DNA of 64,000 nt from Mimachlamys varia (lineage: Eukaryota; Mollusca; Bivalvia; Pectinida; Pectinidae), in NCBI GenBank assembly GCA_947623455.1, contig OX392545.1, positions 28,595,001 through 28,659,000 of the forward strand, given 5' to 3'. Shown here piece by piece: positions 34,601-46,600 of the stretch (position 1 is its first letter; every line of letters begins with the position of its first letter). The notes below the pieces were generated by a model that was not told the DNA's origin, made no database searches, and was given only the letters and a program-made list of their open reading frames with translations. Position numbers and translations under genes: made by a program.

Positions 34601-37600
34601 TCACCAAATATTCTTAGTCTTCTTTCATAAGTCTCATCTAAAATAGAAACTTGTAAAATATGTATTGAGAGCCTTGTATGTTTGTAATGTTTCAATTACT
34701 TAAAATGTGATATTAAGATATTCTATTTATCTTCTATGTCATAGTTCCAATTTCTAACAGTTGAACATCTATGGGGTTGTGTCAGTTTCATTTTATACAA
34801 CACGTTGGGTTTCTATTGTTATACATAATGATGACCATTAATCTGTACTTTAGGTACTACAACAGTAGATTTGACCGTCCAGAGACAATTGATGCTGCTT
34901 CCACAGATTATGATAAAATCACACCCCAGGCTCAACAGCTTACAAAGGTCGCCACCACTCTGGCAAGGACACTATTCCTTCTGGCTACTGGCGAAAACGC
35001 TACAGATATAAACGCTGATGTAACAAAAGTAAGTAAAACCTCATTTGATTGAATGTATGTAACACAACATTTAATTGGCTGTATGTAACACGACATTTAA
35101 TTGGCTGTATGTAACAAGATATTTAATTGGCTGTATGTTACAAGACATTTTATTGGCTGTTTGTAACAAGACATTTAATTGGCTGTATGTTACAAGACAT
35201 TTTATTGGCTGTATGTAACAAGACTTTCAATTGGCTGTATGCAACAAGACATTTAATTGGCTGTATGTAACAGACATTTTATTGGCTGTATGTAACAAGA
35301 CATTTAATTGGCCGAATGTAACAAGATATTCAATTGGCTGTATGTAAGAAGACTTTTAATTGGCTGTATATATATGTAACTAGATATTTAGTTGGCTGTA
35401 TTTATCCACAATGTTTATTTTCTGTGTGTAACAACATTCTTTTGATTGGCATATTAAACACTGAGACATATTATCAGTCGTTAAGAAGACATTTCGAGAA
35501 TTGTAATTTAATAGAAATGTTGTTGACAGACTTTATTTTATAAGTTTCAATTATCAGTTATATCCTAATTTTGTGATACTGTTTTCCCTCGGCAGGTGAA
35601 CCATATGCTGTACTGTTTCCTGACCAACAAAAGCTGTGACCTTTTCCAAGAGATTATCAACAAAGATAACCTGAACTCTTTATGTGGGTATTATTTCTTA
35701 TCTTGTCTCATCAACACATTAATGTATTGTTTTTACTGCTGAATATTTTGTTATGACATAATTAAACAGATGAAGTCTCAATCTAAAAAGATACTTTAAA
35801 AGTGAATGTTTTCGTGCATGGAATTTTTCGCTAAGGCTTCAGTTATGATATTATATATATATATAATATATATATCATACACTGTAGTGATTGAATGGTA
35901 TTGAATATGTTCGTGTGAAGATATTTATTCGCGAAGATTTAATTCCAGTGAAATAAGCGAAAATTTCCACACCACAAACAATTCTACTTTTACAGTATAC
36001 ATTGACAAAAGCTCAAGGTCATTCAACAGTCAAGGTCAGGTTTATATCTCTAAGCTGGTTAACAATTTGTTACGAAATCACGAAGAAAAGTTAAGTCCGA
36101 TGGTTGTTATCTATTACTGATCTTAAAGTCAAACCATTTTGAAGTTATACATAGTGATACAATCAATATACGTATGAAGTAAGGATTTTAAAATTTTTTG
36201 AAAGTTAAGGTTACTGTTGAAAATATTCAATCTGATTAAAATCATATATTGATCTCTGCGCCGTTCTGTAAACTTCTCTCTGCTGCGTTAAGATCTGAGA
36301 TAATCCCATAAAGGGTCATGTCCCTATGACCTTTCACATTAGCCAATCAAATTACTACTGGCAGAATCTTGACAGTGAAATTTTGAGGCGACAAAACGTG
36401 CTTAAACACATTTGTCCGTTTAGTCATTTCGTCACCAAAAAGTTCATGTGGAAAAATGTGACGAAATGGCTTGCTGCATGATTACAGGTTGTTGGAGGAT
36501 CTGTATTTTAATCAGATTGGAAAATATTGAAATAATTTGCAATGGCCAATATTTGTACATGGGGGAGGGGGTGGAGATGGGGGACCGACAGGTGTGTGGT
36601 AGGGCCTTTGCTGACCTGTCTGTCATTCCTTATTGATTAGTGAAGTAAAGATGATCACCTGTAGAAAAAATCACCTTTTTCATAATAATGAAAGTAAATA
36701 AGTATATAGTATAAGCACAGTGACTGTTTTGTGTTATTTCAGTAGGGAGTTCTACCGAATACTCCATCTACGTGAGAACTTAGTAAAAAAAACCTACTAG
36801 TTATATAATAAAAAAAAAACAATTATTATAGAATAATATAAACACTGTTTCTTGTTGTTTTCAGTGGAGAATTCTACCCCGTATCCTTTCTATGTGGGCG
36901 TGACCAATACTGAAAATCATGTGACAAGTCTTACGAAACGTCTGCTGAGTCTATACACCGGTGATAAAATGGATGTAGACGAAAACAACTGTAATACTCC
37001 TGATAAATACAAGGTACACACACTTTATAATCCTGGGTCTGTACACAGGTGATAAACATATAACCCTGGGTCTGTATACGGGTGATAAACAGGATGTAGA
37101 CAAAACAACTGTAACACTCCTGATAAATAAAAGGTACACACACTTTATAATCCTGGGTCTGTACACGGATGATAAACATATAACCCTGGGTCTGTACACG
37201 GGTGATAAACATATCTTCCTTGGTCTGTACACAGGTGATAAACATATAACCCTGGGTCTGTACACAGGTGATAAACATATAACCCTGGGTCTGTACATGG
37301 GTGATAAACATATAACCCTGGGTCTGTACACAGGTGATAAACATATAACCCTGGGTCTGTACACAGGTGATAAACATATAACCCTGGGTCTGTACATGGG
37401 TGATAAACATATAACCCTGGGTCTGTACACGGGTGATAAACATATAACCCTGGGTCTGTACACGGATGATAAACATATAATCCTGGGTCTGTACACGGGT
37501 GATAAACATATAATCCTGGGTCTGTACACAGGTGATAAACATATAATCCTTGGTCTGTAAACGGGTGATAAACAGGATGTAGACAAAACAACTGTAACAC

Positions 37601-40600
37601 TCCTGATAAATAAAAGGTACACACACTTTATAATCCTGGGTCTGTACACGGATGATAAACATATAACCCTGGGTCTGTACACGGATGATAAACATATAAT
37701 CCTGGGTCTGTACACGGGTGATAAACATATAATCCTGGGTCTGTACACAGGTGATAAACATATAATCCTTGGTCTGTACACAGGTGATAAACATATAACC
37801 CTGGGTCTGTACATGGGTGATAAACATATAATCCTGGGTCTGTACACGGGTGATAAACATATAACCCTGGGTCTGTACACGGGTGATAAACATATAATCC
37901 TGGGTCTGTACACAGGTGATAAACATATAATCCTGGGTCTGTACACAGGCAATAAACATATAATCCTGGGTCTGTACACAGGTGATAAACATATAATCCT
38001 GGGTCTGTACACAGGTGATAAACATATAATCCTGGGTCTGTACACAGGTGATTAACATATAATCCTTGGTCTGTACACAGGTGATAAACATATAACCCTG
38101 GGTCTGTACATGGGTGATAAACATATAACCCTGGGTCTGTACACGGGTGATAAACATATAACCCTGGGTCTGTACACGGGTGATAAACATATAATCCTGG
38201 GTCTGTACACAGGTGATAAACATATAATCCTGGGTCTGTACACAGGCAATAAACATATAATCCTGGGTCTGTACACAGGTGATAAACATATAATCCTGGG
38301 TCTGTACACAGGTGATAAACATATAATCCTGGGTCTGTACACAGGTGATAAACATATAATCCCTGATCTGTACATGGATGATAAACATATAACCCTGGGT
38401 CTGTACATGGGTGATAAACATATAATCCTTGGTCTGTACATGGGTGATAAACATATAATCCTGGGTCTGTACATGGGTGATAAACATATAACCTTAGACG
38501 AGAACAACATTACTGTAACACTCCTGATAAATACAAGGTACACACACTTTATAATCCTGGGTCTGTACATGGGTGATAAACATATAATCCTTGGTCTGTA
38601 CATGGGTGATAAACATATAATCCTGGGTCTGTACATGGGTGATAAACATATAACCTTAGACGAGAACAACATTACTGTAACACTCCTGATAAATACAAGG
38701 TACACACACTTTATAATCCTGGGTCTGTACATGGGTGATAAACATATGATCCTGGGTCTGTACACGGGTGATTAACAGGATGTAGACGAAAACAACTGTA
38801 ACACTCCTGATAAATACAAGGTACACACACTTTATAATCCTTGGTCTGTACATGGGTGATAAACATATGATCCTGGGTCTGTACACGGGTGATTAACAGG
38901 ATGTAGACGAAAACAACTGTAACACTCCTGATAAATACAAGGTACACACACTTTATAATCCTGGGTCTGTACACGGGTGATAAACATATAACCCTGGGTC
39001 TGTACACGGTAGATAAACAGGATGTAGACCAAAACAACTGTAACACTCCTGATAAATAAAAGGTACACACACTGTATCATCCTTGATCTGTACACGGGTG
39101 ATAAACATATAACCCTGGGTCTGTACACGGGTGATAAACATATAATCCTGGGTCTGTACACGGGAGATAAACATATAATCCTGGGTCTGTACACGGGTGA
39201 TAAACAGGATGTAGACGAGAACACCTGTAACGCTCCTGATAAATACAAGGTACACACACTTTATAATGCTGGGTCTGTACACGGGTGATAAACATATAAT
39301 CCTGGGTCTGTACTTGGGTGATAAACAGGATGTAGATGAAAACAACTGTAACGCTCCTGATTAATACAAGGTACACACACTGTATCATCCTTGATCTGTA
39401 CACGGGTGATAAACATATAATCCTGGGTCTGTACATGGGTGATAAACATATAATCCTGGGTCAGTACTTGGGTGATAAACAGGATGTAGACGAGAACAAC
39501 TGTAAAGCTCCTGATAAATACAAGGTACACACACTATAATCCTGGGTCAGTACTTGGGTGATAAACAGGATGTAGACGAGAACAACTGTAACATTCCTGA
39601 TAAATACAAGGTACACACACTTTATAATGCTGGGTCTGTACACGGGTGATAAACATATAATCCTGGGTGAGTACTTGGGTGATAAACAGGATGTAGACGA
39701 GAACAACTGTAACACTCCTGATAAATACAAGGTACACACACTGTATCATCCTTGATCTGTACATGGATGATAAACATATAATCCTTTGAGTTCAAATGTG
39801 TCTTCAGAGTTTATTAGTTTATGATTTTCTGTGTTTGTTCAGTTTGATAGGTTGAAACCATTACTTAAACTCCATCTTGATTTTTTTATTGGATGACTTC
39901 TAAAACAAATTCTTAAACCAGCTGTTAAAGGATTGTAAAATCTTCAATTTGTCAGAATAAATCAAGGTATCAATGTATGTTAAGTACATTACATAATGAA
40001 TTCTTACAGGTATATGGTTACACATGGATGCAAGGTCCGAAGGATGGGGGCAGTACGACCCGTGAAGGGATGTGTATACGGAGCACAGTTAGTCTGACCT
40101 CAGCCAAATCTCCCGCCTTCGACATCACAGGTTTGTCATATACAATGCTCAGAAGTAAGCCCACCCTCCTCTTCTGACTTCCTTCCTTCAGACTCTATGC
40201 ATTGAGGGACTGTCTGGTAGTAAGCCCACCCTCCTCTTCTGACTTCCTTCCTTCAGACTCTATGCATTGAGGGGCTGTCTGGTAGTAAGCCCACCCTCCT
40301 CTTCTGACTTCCTTCCTTCAGACTCTATGCATTGAGGGGCTGTCTGGTAATAAGCCCACCCTCCTCTTCTGACTTCCTTCCTTCAGACTCTATGCATTGA
40401 GGGGCTGTCTGTTAGTAAGCCCACCGTCCTCTTTTGGGCTTCAAGTCGGGATACTGTCTAGAATACTTAACAAAACAAAATCATAATTCTGTTGGTATAT
40501 ATAGGCAGTTGGAAAGACATTTTGTCGGGTTTTGGTGCATAAAATTGCAGCAACTGGTATAGGGACAATCAAGCAATACCCACCCAACATAATTTGTCTG

Positions 40601-43600
40601 TAGTTATGTAGTGATTCAGTATAGTTGAGGGATCGCATGACATTACACGATGTGCGGTGGACGCATGATGTGTGAACGGTGTACGCAGGAAGTCTGCACA
40701 ATGTGTGAACGATGCAAACCTGGGCAATTATTTCTAACGCACATTTGGGCGCATGATATACGATCATTGTGCGATGACAATCGTGGTTGATATTAATTGA
40801 GAAATGGTTTAGCAATATATACAGTTTCGTTCAAATAACTAATTATAAGAGTCTGTTTTCATAACGGTCGCTCCGTAATGGCTGTCGTAGTGGATCGTGA
40901 CACACGGGACAGGTAAAACTCTGACATATTTACCTGTTCTGTTACTGTCTCATTGGCACCATAATACTGTTTACTGTATATTGTAAAACTAACATAATCC
41001 CAATAAGTATGATGCTAATTTACATAGTTTTTGGACAAGAGGGTTCCATATTTTTTTCATTCCGTAATATCTATCAACCAATTGTACCAAGTTTGTGTGT
41101 GTGTACAATAAGAATCGCACACATAAACGCACGATCTTTTGATTGGCCAGTTGTGCGCACCGTGGGCGAACGATGGGTGCACGATCACGCACACAATTTT
41201 TGGTGCATTGTGCGTTACCACAACTGTATGTCAGACCATACTGTCCCTATCACTCAGTATAAAACATAAATATGATTATGTAATGGTGTCTGTTCAGATC
41301 ATTCACCTGAATACGACTTTGTTACAGATTTTGTATTGTCTTGGTTGTCCATATTGTCCAAATTTAAAAAGGGGGCTGTTGGGATGAGGCAAGAAATTAA
41401 TACTTTAAGTTATTTTTTTCCATATGGAAAGTTTTTTTTTATGGAAAGTTTTTTCCATATGGAAAGTTTCAGCTTAAAAAAAAACTTGATTCGACACTGG
41501 GACAGTAAATAAAGGCTAGTCTAGACTGGCTATACAATATTTATAAATAGATGTATTGACTTAAAAGTGAAAATGTTGGTTCACACATAATAGCTATGTC
41601 TCTGACTCAAGCCTTGTAATAAGAACTGAAATAACAATTAGTTAGACTTAAAACAAAATCAGATATGTACTTCAATTTTACTGAATCTTTTTTTCGATTT
41701 TTACGATTAGATTATGACTGGTATTCCGGCGAGTATTCCACCTGGACAGAAAGCAGCTGGAGACAGGACGCTATCAGTGTCCGAGTGTTCCTCATTCCCA
41801 GCGAACAGATGGAGGTATTTGTAGTAGTGTATTAACACCCCAGGTCTTGTGTGAGCATGTTTGTCTTCACTGTACAGACACAACTAGCTAACGTGCTGAA
41901 GTCATACTTAATTAATAGCAATAATCCTGAACTCAATCTAAATTAAAAATGATTTAGAATTCTCAAGATGAATTAAAAACCAAAAAAACTTTCAAAATCC
42001 ATTTTGTATATTAGATAATAACTAAATTCAATATCAAAATCTTATCTCAGGCATGTGTATTAAAGAAATGGATTTTAAATATTGTGAATTGTCTTATTCA
42101 AATAGAATATTACAGACTATTTCCAATATTTCAAATCCTTTTCTGAATCCTGCTTCGGGCTGTTCCAGAATTAACCATGTGGTAGGGGCGGGAGGCACTT
42201 TTTCAGAGACCCCACCAACCACAAAAAAGGCGATTTAATATAAGGAGTAGTATGCAGGTCTGGTTTTAATCCCACCACAATTGATATACTGATACTGAAG
42301 TGCCTCCCACCTCCCCGACAGGATTAATTATAGAATAGCAATTAGATATAGAAATTTGGCAACAACAAACCAGTGTTGTAACTTTCTATATTGTCGGTTG
42401 AATTGATTAATTTCACATTTAACATGTAGAACCTTATCATTAGATATACAAATGTTGGACTAGAAATGTTTCTGGAAACTCTCCTAATCTTGTTCTAACC
42501 TAACACAGCTTAGATTTGTTTACAGTGGTTTTAATTGGTTTTAATTGGTTTTAACAGCATTTAGCAATATTGGTGGTGTTGGTATTTGTATTGCTTGCAT
42601 TCAGACCTTTAGGAATATATGACTTTCATACCCTTCGAAAAAAAATGACATTTACACCTTTAGAAAAAAAATGACATTCTTAATGTTAGGAAATGAAATT
42701 CATTCATACCATTAGAATATAAAACTAGGACATTTAATTGTTGATAATGGTGTTGGTATATATGTATTAGTCTTCACAGTAGCTACCCTAGCAGGGGTGT
42801 AAAAATCCACTAGCCCGACGCCCGGGGCTACCAGATTTTCAGCTTGGGCTAGTGAAATTTAGAGGCTTACTAGCCCGGGGCTAGTGACGTTTTTATCATG
42901 TCAGGACTAACAAAATTGCTTCTGTACTATTTTATCATCATAAAGGTAACCAATTAACATGTTCAACCTGTTATTTTCTTGGTATTTTTGTTACAAAATT
43001 TATTGGAACACGAAGTCATTCTCGCCGTAACTCAGCATGATGATGCAAGACATCGCTGTTCACATGTGCATTGTGTGATTGTAAGAACGATTCACAGCTG
43101 AGTTAAAATTGAAAGTCTATTGTATACTAACCACCAAAATGGCCCTCTAGGTTCCAAATCATTCTCTTTTATTTGATTTAAGCATGTAGAGTGCAGAAAT
43201 AAAACTCATCTCTGCAAAAGTCGGCAATGCAAGATCAGCCATGTTTGTTTACAATGATGCTTTATAATAGTGAAACCGGAATCCGGACCAATTTTCAGGA
43301 AGAGGAAAAAAAAATTAATATTTTTTTTTCCAGTTTTTGATAACATTTATGGTATTCACTGATGAATAACAAATTCAAAATAAATAAATAATTTTTTTTT
43401 GAAAGGAAAACATATATCTACATTCTGTGATATATATACATTTTGTACACAATATATAAGAGATTGTTTGTCAGCTAGAGCCATTCTGTATTTGTCGGGC
43501 TAGCAGATTTTTTTTTCGGGCTAGTGGATTATTAGTGTCTACTAGCCCTGGGCTAGTACACTGAAAAATATTTTTACACCCCTGCCCTAGGCTGTGATAA

Positions 43601-46600
43601 AGAGTGGTGTTATATTTACCTTGGTGCTAGACTGTTATGTTTATTAATCTCCTCACAGCATGCCATCAAAATAACACATCCCTTTATCAGTGTTATAACA
43701 CTTATTAGATTACCTCCCTTTAATTATGACAGCAGTGAATCACCAGGGGTTGACACTAACTTTTAGTAAACGGCAGCCCTGCGGGGTGTCAGGTTCTAAA
43801 ACTAAGCAGCCCTGCAAGGATGTGGCAGCCCGGGTGTGAGCGGCGCAGGCACATGCGTATGCATGAAAGGGGGTCCAGGCCAACCCCTGGAAAATGTTTA
43901 AACCGTACATGCAATTTCCTGCATTCTTGTGTATTTTGAGACAAAATTGTAATGACTTTAAGCCTGAGGTTTTCTGATTATAATGTAGGAAAACATGAAA
44001 ATGATTAGAAAAAAAGTTCAAATTTACAGCAGGCCAAGTCAACTTGAAATAACAAGCACATAGCAATGATTGAAGAAAACCTCAGTTAAAGATCATGCAC
44101 ATGGTTCAAATATCTAGCAGCCCGCTGGGCTGCTGGCATTGGACATCTTGGCAGCCGGACGTTTTTTCAGGCAGCGCAGGGCTACCATTAGTGTCGATTC
44201 CTGATTACCTACCTTTAATTATGACCGCAGAAATTACCTCCCTTTGATTATGACAGAAGTGAATTACCTCCATTTAATTATGACACCAGTGCATTACCTC
44301 CCTTTAATTTTGACAGCACAGTTAATTACTTGCTCACATCTTTATCTGATGGAAGAATTGATATCCTTCCCTTAACACAGTTTATACTGTAAATGTACAT
44401 ATTTCAGTGTTAATCATAAAGTAATTCATGAAGTTCCATAGACAATAGGTCTATGGACATTTCAAATTGCATAGACCCAACAAAATTTCTGTAGACCGAA
44501 TTTTTTCCATCAGTGTCAACAAACCTCTTAAACAGAGTGTTCTCCCCTCCTTCAACCGATGTTTGAACAAAAATTGATTTTGAGAAATCAGGAAAGGAAC
44601 AACACACAAGATAAATGCAATTGATAAGATTTATTCAAACAGTTTTGATACTTTTTCGACATTCATGAGCAATTAAATTGCTTAAATATCAGGTCTACCG
44701 TACTAGCATTTTGCATAGACCGACAGGTTTTCCTGTGGCCTCTGTCTACTGTTACTTGCACACTGATATTTTATAGTCATATTTCAGGAATGTTCACGCT
44801 GAAAGCGTTCAGCTAAAATTAGGGTTGTGGTTGGTATTTTACTTTCTACAGGAAGTATTTTGAGCTCAACAATTCATCATTGCGATTATCGGTTTAAATT
44901 CACTGATCACTTACATTTGAATGTACCAGGATACATACATTTTTAGGAAATAAAGAAGTAGTGTCATATGTTTGATAATAAATACCTGGACATTTCATAG
45001 GTAACCTTCCTGTTCTATTAATACCATACTCTATATTTGTAACAATGAGTCATTTTATAAAATGTCTTCCTCTTTCCTTTGAAATCCAATATCTATACCT
45101 TGAACTGGTTGATGTATAATTTAACTTTTTGTGCACCTCATAGAAATGTTTTCCTGTGAGTTTAGAATTCAATAGGCCGAACACTATATTTGTTTACTTG
45201 TATATTGGTACCATTTCTACTGAAGCTTATTAAGTAAAATGCTTGTTTGTTTTAATTATTTTTTTTATATGTCTACTTAGTGCTATTCCATTAAAATATC
45301 TTCTTGAAACCAGGTCTCCAAAATAAATCACTTCAACGCACGGTTGCATTTCCTTCCTATTGCTTCTATGTAATTTATTAATTAGGTGTATGGGGGTACC
45401 CCTTAACAAAGCCCTGAGAATCCTGGGGTGGGGTATAGGTATTTTACTGAAATAGCACGCAGTACTTCCATCATACACAGCCAATGTTTCTTCATATGAA
45501 TTTCATGTAAAAAAACCTTCATGTGAAATTAAGGTGAAAAATTCACATGAAATTTTATTCAAGTGAAATTCACATGAAAAAATTTCACGTGAAATTTGAA
45601 ATAAAAAATAAAAAATATGCATGCAAAAATCAAATAAATAGTAAATTCACCTGAAATATAAGTGAAATTCATGTGATATAATTAATTCAGCATTTGAAAA
45701 AAAAATAAACTAAAATAAAAAGTAACATTTTTTTCGCATGAAATCATGTGAAATTCACCCCCCCCCCTTATTTCACATTTAATTTTGTGTTGTGTGTAGA
45801 GCATGTTTTCTTACAACAAATTTTCTGTTTTACATGTTATAGTATAGACATGTTCTAGTTGTAGTTTGTGTCGATCTGCTCTAGTGTACATGTGTTGTAT
45901 TTTCTGTACTAGTGTGTGACTTTTATTTTCTCATATGAACATAACAATACAGTTTCCTTTATTTCCAAGTGTACTTTTATTAGCACAAAAATAGAAAGTA
46001 GCTCTGAAGCTAAGAACAGGAATTGAAAATAAAAATAGCTTTTCCTATAGCACCATATCAAAAGTGTTGTTATCTCCCTTGTTTGCCATACCATGGCTTC
46101 ACTCGGAAGTGTTGTGGAAACAAATTTTCGCCATGTATTTCTGATGTGATAATGGGGATGACGTCATCCGATTGTCATATGGTGCCAAATCATCTTAAAA
46201 ATACTTCCCTGTGGCCTACCAAAGGGGAATAACAACACTTTCAGTTTCAGGAAAGGCATATAATCTGAAGACCAAGAATAGGGTTAATACTGTTAGAAGG
46301 TTTTCATTTGAAATATTTATTGATTTAGTACATGCAATTTAATGATTAATTTAGAAATTTTTGTTTTATCTATACTAACAAAGAAACTGTAAATCCACTG
46401 CTGTATGCTGGTGATTGGTTATTTCATATTTTGAAGTGGAGAATTACATTAAATACTTTACATCAAAACTGTTTCAGATAGTATTTATGCATGGTTGGTT
46501 TCGTGAACACATGTTTGTCTACTTCTGTATATTTTGTATTTCCATGCATAATAGTTTGCACTAATTATGAAGGAGATTAATTATTTTAACCACTTGTTTG

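Noticed and set aside
36931..38487. 518-codon minus-strand open frame of FITxVQTQDYM repeats
   Set aside because: It is produced by the 33-bp period of an intronic array; all frames are open on both strands.
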